Assembly (NCBI GenBank): GCA_963922815.1
Contig: CAWUKD010000001.1
Span: 52,372 to 116,371, forward strand
From: SZUA-146 sp963922815
Lineage (GTDB): Bacteria > Pseudomonadota > Gammaproteobacteria > Steroidobacterales > SZUA-146
DNA length: 64,000 nt
Direction of reading: 5' to 3'
This document shows, one piece after another, positions 35,863 through 43,840 of this stretch. A program made the translations under genes and the position numbers. Below the pieces are notes generated by a model. It was not told the DNA's origin. It made no database searches and saw nothing but the letters and a program-made list of their open reading frames with translations. How positions within the stretch are numbered: the stretch's first letter is position 1; the number at the start of each line of letters is the position of its first letter.

Positions 35863-37632
35863 TTAATTCGGGTCGACTTTCGACATCTTGCGCGCACGCT
35901 TGCGAATCACAGGCTTTTTGAATGCACGTTTGGGTTTCACTGCAGGCGGACTGCTGGTCGCTTCCGTTTTATCGTCTGCAGCCTTTACAGATGCTTTGCT
36001 GCTTGACGCTTTCGTCGCACCTTTTTTCTTGCTCGCCGATTTGCCCGAGGCCTTTTTCTTTGTGGCAGCACGTTTCCCCGACGCTTTTTTGGCTGACGAT
36101 TTTTTTGCCGTCGCTTTCTTGCTGGTCGCTTTGCGGCCGATCACTTTCTTTTTCGCCGCCGGTTTCGTTGTTTTCGCGCTCACCTTACTGACCGCTTTGC
36201 CGTCTTCATCGGCTTCGACAATATTCCGGGTGGCGTCATAAAGCTCGTCGAATGATTCCTGCAGACACTGCGCGTAAAACGCCGGGTCCGGCATCATTTC
36301 GCGGCAGCAACATACGGCAATATTAAACGTGCCACAGTAGCTGCCAATGGCGTGGAACAGTCCTGTCCCGTCAATGGGCGGCCCCATACCAAAGCTGCTG
36401 ATCATGCGGGCGCCGGTAAAATATAGCGGTACCTGCGGACCGGGTACGTTAGTGATCACACAGTTATAAAGCGGCTTGATCCGATTGACCAGCCCCATGC
36501 GACTCGCCAGTCGTGCCGCCGACGCGGTCAGGGTTGACGGTATGAACTGCGCGTAGTCCGTCATGCTCTTGGCACCTATGGCATTGGTCAGTTCTTTGGC
36601 GTGACGCGTACCCTTACTTACCGACAGCAGGCGCTCGATCGGGTCTTCGATATGACTGCCTATACGGACCGTCATTTGAGACACCTGATTACCCGCCGTA
36701 CCGAGCTTGTCTTTGGTGCGCACGTTAATGGGCGCCATTGCTGCCAGCGACTTTCGGGGCAATTCGCTCTTGCTCTCAAGATATTTGCGTAGCCCGCCTC
36801 CACAAATGGCAAGCGCCACATCGTTAACCGTTACACCTTCAATCGAGCTTTTAATGGCCTTGATGTCTTTGAGCTTGAAGAGCACCGAGTCGAACACACG
36901 GTGAGGGGAAACATTGGTATTGAACCGGGTGCGCGGCAAGTCGGTAACGCGATTGATATTGCCTGCGGCCATGCCGGTAACAAACCTGGTCAGCCCGGGC
37001 AGCGTATTGCGCGCGACTGAAAACACCCGCAGCGGTGTTTTAATGGTGTTGATCTGAGCGCGCCAGAGCAGTTCGAGGTTGGAAGGCATGCGTTCGGTTT
37101 CAATCGGACGAACTTCAGGATATTTTTCAGGTGACGGTTCAAGATCATGAATAATGGACGCAATCTCCACCCCGGATGCGCCGTCTATGGCCGCGTGGTG
37201 CATCTTGCTTAATACGGCGAAACAGCCTGGCGGGTATCCCTCGACATTATCGAGCCCTTCGATAATGTACATTTCCCACAGCGGATGGGCCCGATCGAGC
37301 GGTCGTGCGTGCAGACGGGATACCTGAATACAGAGCTGGCGCCAGTCGCCGGGTTTGGGTAGCGCGATGTGCCGGATATGAAACTCCGGGTCAAAGTCGC
37401 CATCGGCTCGCCAGTAGGGGTGATCAAGACTCAGGGGGACTTCAACCAGCGTATTGGTCAGTGCGGCAATGCGCTGTGCACGAGCGGTCAGGTTGGCCAG
37501 AATTTGCTTGAACGTGACGTGACCGCCTTCCGCCGTAGACGGATCGTAGATGGACAGCCCTCCAATGTGCATGGGTGTATTGGCTGTTTCCAGATACAAA
37601 AACGATGCGTCGAGTCCACTGAGCTGCTGCAC
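35863..37632 (-). CDS. Wax ester synthase/DGAT with histone-like Lys/Ala-rich tail
   Basis: 589 residues. Residues 1 to about 475 are a WS/DGAT acyltransferase: MQQLSGLDASFLYLET start, active-site HHAAIDG (His145, His146, Asp150), and the PLYNCVITNVPGPQ segment. It should esterify fatty alcohols or diacylglycerol with acyl-CoA for storage lipid. Residues 480-589 are an unusual low-complexity basic tail made mostly of Lys, Ala, Ser and Thr (AKKKVIGRKATSKKATAKK and similar), like histone H1 or AlgP tails; family members usually end without it. GTG 37632 has GGGAGG close upstream. Co-transcribed hydrolase follows. Confidence 0.93.
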   Translation of the reverse strand: MQQLSGLDASFLYLETANTPMHIGGLSIYDPSTAEGGHVTFKQILANLTARAQRIAALTNTLVEVPLSLDHPYWRADGDFDPEFHIRHIALPKPGDWRQLCIQVSRLHARPLDRAHPLWEMYIIEGLDNVEGYPPGCFAVLSKMHHAAIDGASGVEIASIIHDLEPSPEKYPEVRPIETERMPSNLELLWRAQINTIKTPLRVFSVARNTLPGLTRFVTGMAAGNINRVTDLPRTRFNTNVSPHRVFDSVLFKLKDIKAIKSSIEGVTVNDVALAICGGGLRKYLESKSELPRKSLAAMAPINVRTKDKLGTAGNQVSQMTVRIGSHIEDPIERLLSVSKGTRHAKELTNAIGAKSMTDYAQFIPSTLTASAARLASRMGLVNRIKPLYNCVITNVPGPQVPLYFTGARMISSFGMGPPIDGTGLFHAIGSYCGTFNIAVCCCREMMPDPAFYAQCLQESFDELYDATRNIVEADEDGKAVSKVSAKTTKPAAKKKVIGRKATSKKATAKKSSAKKASGKRAATKKKASGKSASKKKGATKASSSKASVKAADDKTEATSSPPAVKPKRAFKKPVIRKRARKMSKVDPN

Positions 37633-37809
37633 AGGGCACCTCCCTACAAAAAGGCTGATTAGCCGTTCAGACTAAAAGGCCCACCCGCGAAAGTCTATAC
37701 TTTTACTGGCGCCCATCGATTCCCGTACTTGTCATAATTGAATAACGGGCAATTTGCAGGAATAGCCGATCTATGGCGAACACGCGCCACCAGCTGACTA
37801 CGGGGGCTG

Positions 37810-38505
37810 TTACCCATCAAGCGCAAACTGCACGGCGCGGGCTGCGTGCAGGCCGGTCGTATCGTAGAGCGGCACATCCGTGTCGTCCTGACCGATCAAC
37901 AACGCGATTTCCGTACATCCCAGTATGACAGCCTCGGCGCCGCTGGCCTTCAGCGACCCGACTATCTGCAAATACGCCTTCGCCGATTCGTCACGGATTT
38001 CTCCGAGGCACAGCTCATTGAAAATCACATCATGGATCAGGTTCCGGTCATCCGCTTCCGGAACAACAACATCAATGCCGAATTTATCTTGCAGCCTGCC
38101 TTTGTAGAAGTCCTGCTCCATGGTGAAGCGCGTACCCAGCAAACCCACCCGACCGATATTGTCGGCAACGAGTTTTTCCGCCGTTGCATCCGCAATATGC
38201 AGCATGGGAATCGCCACCGCGGACTCGATAGCAGGCGCTACTTTGTGCATGGTATTCGTACACAGAACGATGCACTCGGCGCCGCCTGCCTCTACCGACC
38301 TGGCAGCATTCGCCAGAGTGCTACCCATTGCCTCCCAGTCACCTTCACGCTGCTGCTTTTCGATCTCGTCAAAATCCACGCTGTACAGGCAGATTTTCGC
38401 CGAATGAAAACCTCCCAGCGCGGCTTTGACGCCCCGGTTTATCTGGGTGTAGTAACTCGCGGTGGATTCCCAGCTCATCCCGCCTATCATGCCGATGGTT
38501 TTCAT
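37810..38505 (-). CDS. Aspartate/glutamate racemase family protein
   Basis: 231 residues. Both catalytic cysteines are present, in LCTNTMH (about residue 82) and LGCTEIALL (about residue 197), with the N-terminal MKTIGMIGGMSWEST typical of the aspartate racemase/YgeA branch. It interconverts L- and D-aspartate, -glutamate or a related amino acid by two-base chemistry. The ATG overlaps the stop of the upstream acetyltransferase by four bases, so the two proteins are translationally coupled and may share a pathway. Confidence 0.92.
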   Translation of the reverse strand: MKTIGMIGGMSWESTASYYTQINRGVKAALGGFHSAKICLYSVDFDEIEKQQREGDWEAMGSTLANAARSVEAGGAECIVLCTNTMHKVAPAIESAVAIPMLHIADATAEKLVADNIGRVGLLGTRFTMEQDFYKGRLQDKFGIDVVVPEADDRNLIHDVIFNELCLGEIRDESAKAYLQIVGSLKASGAEAVILGCTEIALLIGQDDTDVPLYDTTGLHAARAVQFALDG

Positions 38506-39008
38506 TGTTCTACCTCAGTGGTCACGCCCGACGAAGGATTGATATCGAAATGTAATACTTCCTCGCGAGTTCCGAGCTTTTCGTATAACGCAATAGCCGG
38601 TGCATCTTCAGGACCCGTATCCGCCTGAACGAATACTACATACGCGCCCCGCGCTCTGGCGATTTTCTTAAGTTCATCGATCAAAGCAGTAGCAACACCT
38701 TTACGACGGTGGGCCTCGAGAACAGCAAGGTCGTAAAGATAGATCTCGCTGCGCTCCTGCTCAAACTTTTTGAGTTCATAGGCCGCCAGACCGCCTGCGA
38801 CTTCGTTGTCGACAGAAGCAATCAATGCAATAAACGTGTCATCTGCGAGGAGCGCCCGTAAGTAATCAGGGCCTGGCCGGTTTGAGGAATAGTTTTGCTC
38901 ATCTTCAAATGCCTGACTGAAGGCGTCCAGCAACATACCCATCAGGTCTGGATCAGTTGGATGAATTCGTTGAACTCTGGTGTCCATGTCAGTTTTATCC
39001 CGCTCCAT
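38502..39008 (-). CDS. AAC(3)-I-like GNAT acetyltransferase
   Basis: 168 residues. The central and C-terminal parts follow aminoglycoside 3-N-acetyltransferase type I closely: FIALIASVDNEVAGGLAAYEL, FEQERSEIYLYDLAV, the acetyl-CoA loop HRRKGVATALI, GAYVVFVQADTGPEDAPAIALYEKLG and EEVLHFDINPS. GNAT enzymes move acetyl from acetyl-CoA to amines. Known AAC(3)-I members give gentamicin/fortimicin resistance, but chromosomal homologues may have other substrates. ATG 39008 has AAGGG close by; ATG 38987 is an alternative. Coupled by ATGA overlap to the amino acid racemase. Confidence 0.85.
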   Translation of the reverse strand: MERDKTDMDTRVQRIHPTDPDLMGMLLDAFSQAFEDEQNYSSNRPGPDYLRALLADDTFIALIASVDNEVAGGLAAYELKKFEQERSEIYLYDLAVLEAHRRKGVATALIDELKKIARARGAYVVFVQADTGPEDAPAIALYEKLGTREEVLHFDINPSSGVTTEVEQ

Positions 39009-39047
39009 GTCCCTTAGTAAGATAGCTTGCCAGGTTCGACGATCGAT

Positions 39048-39338
39048 TCAGACGACCGTTTCCACCAGAAAGATCATTCCGGAGCCCGTCATCTGACCAC
39101 CCTTTTCTACCAGCAAAGTAACGCCTTCGTGATCGTTAATCCGAAACTCGTCCCTGATGTGTTCCCACTGGAGTTCGCCCGCCCGCTGCAGCGACGCTAA
39201 AAACTCGAATTCCTTTGTGCTCTCAATGGCCTTATCCGCGGCAATCGATCGAATCGCACAGTCACCGGCATCCGGCCCGCCTGACATCACGATAAACCCC
39301 AAATGGTCGCCATGTATGTTTGATATAGCGTACGTCAT
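39048..39338 (-). CDS. Small protein coupled to sensor kinase
   Basis: 96 residues, not recognised. It has no signal peptide or transmembrane segment; the sequence (MTYAISNIHGDHLGFIVMSGG ... GSGMIFLVETVV) alternates short beta-like and charged stretches. Its ATG shares one base with the kinase stop (TAATG), an arrangement that normally gives termination-reinitiation, so it is very likely real and expressed with the two-component system. An accessory or output role is a guess. Confidence 0.65.
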   Translation of the reverse strand: MTYAISNIHGDHLGFIVMSGGPDAGDCAIRSIAADKAIESTKEFEFLASLQRAGELQWEHIRDEFRINDHEGVTLLVEKGGQMTGSGMIFLVETVV

Positions 39339-40852
39339 TAGTGTCCTGTCAGATTCGTCTGGCGAACAGCGGGTATGGTCATGCGAACCCGCAGGCCAGA
39401 AGGTTCAACATTTTGGGTTTCAACTCGCCCGCCGTGCTGCCTCATCGCGCGTGCCACGATGGCCAGACCCAGGCCATAGCCCTGACCTGGCGCGCTGTTT
39501 GACGCGCGATAGAACGGCTCAAAGAGTGCGGCATGTTCATTCGGAGGAACTCCAGGCCCCTGATCCTGAACATCCAGTACGGCGACTCCGTCTTCAGAAC
39601 GACACGATACGGTAACCGCGCCGCCCTCGGGGCTGTACTTGATGGCGTTGCGCACCACGTTCTCAATGGCCCGATCCAGCAGCTCACCTTTTGAACTGAC
39701 CGAAACGTCATGATTCATCGTATCGAACTCAATTCGTACGTTTGCTGCCTGTGCATCCATGGCGACGCGCTCTGCCGTTTCCTCAACAAGCTGTGCCAGT
39801 GATACGACCGTTTCCGCTATCGGGTTTGCGTCATTCTCGCTTCGTGCCAGCTGCAGCATTTCATCCATCAATTTATCAAGGCGGTCAATTTCAAGGTCTG
39901 CACGATCAATATAGGTATCGTCCTGCGTATCCGCACCTCTTGCCAGTTCCAGTGCAAACCGCAACCTCGCCAGCGGCGAACGCATTTCATGAGACAAATG
40001 ATGCAGCAATCGATCGCGACCGCGAATCATTTCCTCAACGCCATCGGCCATGTGATCGAAATCTCGGGCCACGCGACCCATATCGTCGCCACGTGTCGAC
40101 AAGTGCGTTCCAACGCGCGCCGAGAGGTCGCCGTTGGCGAATTGATTGATAGCGGCCTGTACCGACCTCAAAGGCGCAGTCAGATTGCGAGCCACAACCC
40201 ATCCCGCCACGGCGATGCCCACCATTAACAAACCCAGATACACCAGCAGCGTCGTCCGCGTGGCGCCATGCAACAGGTTGCCTGACTCGTCGGGCAGGCC
40301 ACCGGAACTGCCTCCGGGGCCGCCACCAGGTTCGCCACCCGGGCCGCCCGGAGGACGACCCGGTCCACCGGGTCTGTGTTCCGGCCCTCCCGGCCCACCA
40401 GCCCGCCTTCCCGGCCCGACTCGATCCAGCGAGAGTGGTCTTTGGTGCACTATGAGCGCCGTGTCAGGGGGGATACCCTCTCCAATTAACGGCAGGGAGT
40501 GCAATTGCTGGCCGTTACGGGGGAGCTCAATGGTGGATCGTTGACCAAGAGACAATCGCGTACTGGAGTCCATTAGCGGGCGCGGCATTTCGCTGTCGGC
40601 AGTCTCGCCGTTTTCAAACAAGAACAGAGACAGGCCCCGTGCTGAATACTTGCGGTTAAGCGCCCGCACTCCCGATGCGCCATCGGTTAGATAAGTCTGC
40701 CTGGCCAGCGCCTGCAGCGCATCGAGATCGATGTCGTGTTCCACCACGGTCTCACTGTCTATGAGCAAACGTGTACCGAAAATACTGATGCCCAGAACGA
40801 TAAAATTGGCCAGCATAAAGGCGAGAAGCAGACGCACGTAGAAGGTGTTCAC
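39338..40852 (-). CDS. CpxA-like sensor histidine kinase with Gly/Pro-rich periplasmic insert
   Basis: About 504 residues from GTG 40852, which lies four bases after the regulator stop with GGGGA upstream; ATG 40882 is an in-frame alternative overlapping the regulator. Layout: TM1 near the start, periplasmic sensor, TM2 (TLLVYLGLLMVGIAVAGWVV), HAMP (LTAPLRSVQAAINQFANGDLSARV), HisKA with phospho-His in HHLSHEMRSPLARL, and ATPase motifs (NVVRNAIKYS, DQGPGVP, GYGLGLAI). Just before TM2 lies a roughly 40-residue collagen-like Gly/Pro/Arg stretch (RRAGGPGGPEHRPGGPG and on). It should phosphorylate the regulator encoded just upstream, probably in envelope stress sensing (inference). Confidence 0.92.
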   Translation of the reverse strand: MNTFYVRLLLAFMLANFIVLGISIFGTRLLIDSETVVEHDIDLDALQALARQTYLTDGASGVRALNRKYSARGLSLFLFENGETADSEMPRPLMDSSTRLSLGQRSTIELPRNGQQLHSLPLIGEGIPPDTALIVHQRPLSLDRVGPGRRAGGPGGPEHRPGGPGRPPGGPGGEPGGGPGGSSGGLPDESGNLLHGATRTTLLVYLGLLMVGIAVAGWVVARNLTAPLRSVQAAINQFANGDLSARVGTHLSTRGDDMGRVARDFDHMADGVEEMIRGRDRLLHHLSHEMRSPLARLRFALELARGADTQDDTYIDRADLEIDRLDKLMDEMLQLARSENDANPIAETVVSLAQLVEETAERVAMDAQAANVRIEFDTMNHDVSVSSKGELLDRAIENVVRNAIKYSPEGGAVTVSCRSEDGVAVLDVQDQGPGVPPNEHAALFEPFYRASNSAPGQGYGLGLAIVARAMRQHGGRVETQNVEPSGLRVRMTIPAVRQTNLTGH

Positions 40853-40856
40853 AGAC

Positions 40857-41573
40857 TTAGTCCCCGCCGCCGGTGTCAGCATTGAGCGTCAGAATATAAC
40901 CCGCGCCCCGAACCGCATCGATGACGGGTGCTTCGGTCCCGGCCGCCCCGAGTTTCTTGCGCAGGCGGCTGATATGAACGTCAATGGCGCGATCTTCCCG
41001 TTCCAGCTCGCGGTGCAGGCCCTGTCGGGTAAGCTCTTCGCGACTGATCACCGTACCCGCCCGTTGCATTAATACGGCGAGCACGTCAAATTCTGCGCCG
41101 GTCAGACCAAGCTCGGCATCGCCTGACGTCACCAGCCGGCTGGCTGGCGTCAACGACAGGCAACCTGCAGTCAGCGTCGAGGGTGTTACCACTTCCTGGT
41201 GGCCACGCCGGCGTACCAGCGCATTGATTCGTGCGAGCAGTTCGCGAGGCAGACAAGGTTTGGACAGATAATCGTCTGCGCCCAGTTCCAGGCCCACCAC
41301 ACGGTCTACCGGCTCTCCGCGCCCCGATAGCATGAGCACCGGCAGAGTGTGGTTCTCGCGGATACGACGCAGTGCCGTAAGGCCGTCGATACCCGGCAAC
41401 ATGACATCCAGCACCAGTACGTCAATATCAGCCTGTCCGAGCGCCAGGCGCTCAATCGCCGCCTCCGCCGTCAGAACGGTGGAAGCACTGAGCCCCTGCC
41501 CGCCGAGATAGTCGACCAGCAGGTCGCCGAGCTCCGCATCGTCATCCGCTATCAGTACCTTTGTCTTCGTCAT
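40857..41573 (-). CDS. OmpR/CpxR-like response regulator
   Basis: 238 residues. Receiver domain with acidic pocket (LIADDDAEL), phospho-acceptor Asp in VLVLDVMLPGIDG and Lys in YLSKPC, followed by an OmpR-type winged helix (LTGAEFDVLAVLMQRAG ... DVHISRLRKKLG ... VRGAGYIL). It is the first gene of the operon regulator-kinase-small protein. Family resemblance is to CpxR, so control of envelope or metal stress genes is plausible. A sizeable upstream region of 400 bases contains a plus-strand terminator but no gene. Confidence 0.93.
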   Translation of the reverse strand: MTKTKVLIADDDAELGDLLVDYLGGQGLSASTVLTAEAAIERLALGQADIDVLVLDVMLPGIDGLTALRRIRENHTLPVLMLSGRGEPVDRVVGLELGADDYLSKPCLPRELLARINALVRRRGHQEVVTPSTLTAGCLSLTPASRLVTSGDAELGLTGAEFDVLAVLMQRAGTVISREELTRQGLHRELEREDRAIDVHISRLRKKLGAAGTEAPVIDAVRGAGYILTLNADTGGGD

Positions 41574-41974
41574 TCCGTTCCATCCTGTTCTGTTCCGGAA
41601 CTATGCCAGAGCACCGCCCGGCCGGCACAAACTTTACCTAACTTTACGCAGCCGTAACCCTACTTAAACCAGCCCGGTGTTCCAATACTCAGCACAAACG
41701 CTACAAACATGGATGAGCCTGAACCGCAATCTCTGCCAAGAGCATTGGCTTGATTCCCCTGACGCTCGAATAGCCTGTTCGATGAGCCCGGCTTAGCTCG
41801 TCGGTACCACAGGCAATGAGTAACGCGGTTCTGTGAATACGGCATCGGCGACGTTCGCCGGTGCCGGTTTTTTTGGAGTTGCTCATGCGTCGCATCGAAC
41901 TTTCAAAGGGCGTAACCCGCAAGCCATCTCGCGGCTTGTACAGACCGAAACGGCTCGCCGAACGCACGCAATGA
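41574..41974. other. 400-base gap with structured plus-strand sequence
   Basis: No protein-coding gene is supported. The plus strand carries several short inverted repeats between about 41755 and 41800 (for example CGAA-7-TTCG and GAGC-8-GCTC) and ends in a strong terminator at 41840-41874, although no plus-strand gene precedes it. A small RNA is possible. The response-regulator promoter must lie near the left end. Confidence 0.4.
41840..41874 (+). terminator. Orphan plus-strand intrinsic terminator
   Basis: CGGCATCGGCGA, three-base loop, TCGCCGGTGCCG (12 bp with one G-T pair) followed by seven T. Both flanking genes are on the minus strand, and the minus-strand side has no T-run. Confidence 0.75.
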
Positions 41975-42556
41975 TTATGGCCGCAGCGCTTCAATAAACT
42001 GACGAACGGTCGCCTCCTGTTTCGCCACGGATGTCGCAGGCTCTCGATGCAGCGCGGCCAGCGCGGTTTCGGCAAGCATGGCATTGATCAATCGGGCCGA
42101 CAGCTCCAGCGAAGGAACCTGCACTTCGCCGGCGTCCATGGCACGCTCAAGCCCGCGAAGCATGATCCCAAGACTTGAACGTGCCTCAAGATCCCTCGCC
42201 CGTTTCCAGCCAAGCACCTGCGGCCCCTGATCCAGTAATATGGACGCGAATTGCGGGTGCCTGACGGTTTTCAACCAGGCCAGACAGGCTAGAGTCAGTT
42301 CCTCCAGCGGGGAGCTCCTTCTTCCGCCGCGTCTTACGGCGCGAGTAATCGCGTCGTCCGAGGCCGCAACAAATACCGCCTCAAACAATTCCTGTTTGCT
42401 GCCGAAATGGTGATAAAGCGCTCCGCGCGACAGGCCGGCACGAGCAAGAATGTCGTTCGTATGCGTGTTGTCGTAACCGTCGCGAACAAAATGGACGCGT
42501 GCCGCATCAACGAGTTTGGCGCGGGTAAGCTCCCGCCTTTCCTGCTGGGTTGCCAT
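41975..42556 (-). CDS. TetR/AcrR family transcriptional regulator
   Basis: 193 residues. N-terminal helix-turn-helix (FVRDGYDNTHTNDILARAGLSRGALYHHFGSKQELFEAVF) with an AcrR-like C-terminal domain of unknown ligand. It diverges from the NTF2-like gene at 42640. The 83 bases between them hold two 17-bp palindromes, so it very probably represses itself and that gene. Confidence 0.93.
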   Translation of the reverse strand: MATQQERRELTRAKLVDAARVHFVRDGYDNTHTNDILARAGLSRGALYHHFGSKQELFEAVFVAASDDAITRAVRRGGRRSSPLEELTLACLAWLKTVRHPQFASILLDQGPQVLGWKRARDLEARSSLGIMLRGLERAMDAGEVQVPSLELSARLINAMLAETALAALHREPATSVAKQEATVRQFIEALRP

Positions 42557-42564
42557 ACAGATAC

Positions 42565-42594
42565 TTTACAGACTCCATGTCGGTTTGCTAGTGT
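42565..42594 (+). promoter_or_regulatory. Putative promoter of the NTF2-like gene
   Basis: TTTACA (42565-42570), 18-base spacer, TAGTGT (42589-42594). Transcription would start near 42601, between the two operator copies. Confidence 0.4.
42568..42584. promoter_or_regulatory. TetR operator copy 1 (degenerate)
   Basis: ACAGACTCCATGTCGGT: the right half matches copy 2 in 7 of 8 bases, the left half in 6 of 8, with the same 17-bp length. It overlaps the -35 box and spacer. Confidence 0.55.
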
Positions 42595-42605
42595 AATCCG
42601 ATATT

Positions 42606-42622
42606 ACCGACACCGTGTCGGT
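42606..42622. promoter_or_regulatory. TetR operator copy 2 (perfect dyad)
   Basis: ACCGACACCGTGTCGGT is a perfect 8+1+8 palindrome just after the predicted transcription start of the NTF2-like gene, centred 38 bases from copy 1. Confidence 0.65.
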
Positions 42623-42639
42623 TTATTGAGGAGCTGACC

Positions 42640-43002
42640 ATGGCCGATTATCCGGAATCATTCGATCACATGCTGGCCGCCTGGAATGAACAGGACGCCA
42701 CCCTGGTACGCGGGCACCTTGAGCAGGCGCTGGCACCTGGCGTACGGTTTGTGGACCCTTCTGTTGATGTGACCGGCATCGATGAATTTGAAGCCAATGT
42801 TCACGAAGTGCATGGCCGACTGCCTGGCGCCGTGTACTCGCGCACTAGCGGAATTGATTCACAGCGCGGGTTTCATCGCTATTCCTGGGCGATTCACCTC
42901 GAAGGCAAGCTCGTACTGCCAGGTTTCGATGTGGTCGAAACAGATAAGTCTGACCGGGTCGTTCGCGTCATCGGATTCTTTGGACCCTTGCCTGATAAAT
43001 AG
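42640..43002 (+). CDS. NTF2-like (SnoaL-type) small protein
   Basis: 120 residues with the pattern of a cystatin-like alpha+beta cone fold: an N-terminal helix (SFDHMLAAWNEQDATLVRGHLEQAL), VRFVDPSVDVTGIDEFEANVHEVHGRLPGA, then long beta strands (FHRYSWAIHLEGKLVLPGFDVVETDKSDRVVRVIGFF). Such proteins are isomerases, cyclases, or carriers of small ligands; none is identifiable here. GAGGAG six bases upstream is a strong ribosome-binding site. Its only neighbour is the divergent TetR gene, suggesting a ligand-induced response. Confidence 0.85.
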   Translation: MADYPESFDHMLAAWNEQDATLVRGHLEQALAPGVRFVDPSVDVTGIDEFEANVHEVHGRLPGAVYSRTSGIDSQRGFHRYSWAIHLEGKLVLPGFDVVETDKSDRVVRVIGFFGPLPDK

Positions 43003-43119
43003 CCGCGGCCTCACAGCAGACTCAACCGAACTCAACCGCTGCGAAAGCGCATGCCAACCGGTTCTACAGAGCACAGAGCACAGAGCAGCAGCGCGCCCTC
43101 AAGCCAGGCGCACAACGCT

Positions 43120-43758
43120 TCAGGGAGAAACGCAGGGGTAAAAGTCGTGTTTCATTCTAAAATCATACCGAACGCGCCTGACCGAATCAGTGAACCCCTC
43201 TTGCAGTACCGGTTTAAACTGCCAGCGACTCATTGCGATTTTGATCGCCGGAAAGTAGGGCTGGTCTTTTGACGCGTTCACCAGGCGAATGCCATACGCC
43301 TTACCCACCGGAGAGATCTTGAACGTAACGGCAATATCCGGGTGATCACAGCTCCCCCCTTCATCATTAGGTAATCGGGCAAGCTGCTTATGCCGGACCA
43401 GCGGCCCGTCCGTGAACAAGGGCTTGTAGTCACCGGCCTTTACCGAATCGGACGCAGCGGCACTTATCGACGCGAAAGCCAGAAAGACAAGCCCTATGGC
43501 GCGCCAGGACGCATGCGCTCGCGCAGTTCTTTTTATTGCAACAGATACCTGCTGAACCGATGAAACGGAACGTGTACTCAAGATGCCAGAGGAAACGACC
43601 GCGCACCACAGACCGTCGTACCGACCGTCGGTAAGATATCCGAAAACTGATGGCTGTAATAAGAGTCGCATCCTGAACCGCCCTGCCGTGCTGTCCGTTT
43701 TGAAGATTCGCGCCTCAATGAGCAACGCGAAGCTCAGCGTACGATAACGCCCCTGCAC
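43120..43758 (-). CDS. TonB C-terminal-domain protein, start uncertain
   Basis: The C-terminal half is an energy-transducer TonB-like domain: CDHPDIAVTFKISPVGKAYGIRLVNAS followed by AIKIAMSRWQFKPVLQEG, the VxFxIxxxGxxxxxxVxxSS-type pattern with the AxxAxxxWxFxP helix. Hydrophobic segment WRAIGLVFLAFASISAAA looks like a signal peptide or anchor, so the first 60 or so residues of the longest frame are probably not translated; TTG near 43581 would put that segment in place, but no start has a good ribosome-binding site. There is no long Pro-rich spanning region, so it resembles stand-alone periplasmic TonB-domain proteins rather than a true TonB. Confidence 0.7.
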   Translation of the reverse strand: MQGRYRTLSFALLIEARIFKTDSTAGRFRMRLLLQPSVFGYLTDGRYDGLWCAVVSSGILSTRSVSSVQQVSVAIKRTARAHASWRAIGLVFLAFASISAAASDSVKAGDYKPLFTDGPLVRHKQLARLPNDEGGSCDHPDIAVTFKISPVGKAYGIRLVNASKDQPYFPAIKIAMSRWQFKPVLQEGFTDSVRRVRYDFRMKHDFYPCVSP

Positions 43759-43791
43759 AAACCGGAAAGATCAATACAGTACAACAAATAA

Positions 43792-43818
43792 ATTACGGCC
43801 CGACAGGCGGGCCGTAAT
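43792..43818 (-). terminator. Terminator of VPLPA-CTERM gene
   Basis: Perfect 11-bp stem ATTACGGCCCG / CGGGCCGTAAT with five-base loop, 22 bases past the stop of the gene at 43841-44473; the minus-strand tail TTATTTGTTG is T-rich. Confidence 0.75.
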
Positions 43819-43840
43819 CTGAATTCACCGGTTCTTCCGG

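Noticed and set aside
40146..40544. Proline-rich plus-strand frame opposite the sensor kinase
   Set aside because: Its Pro/Gly run is the complement of the kinase Gly/Pro insert; the kinase frame continues through it with intact domains on both sides.
41783..41840. tRNA-like D-arm and T-arm resemblance (AGCTCGTCGGTA ... GGTTCTGTGAA)
   Set aside because: No acceptor stem, no anticodon arm of correct length, and the T-loop is interrupted; treated as chance or part of a possible sRNA.
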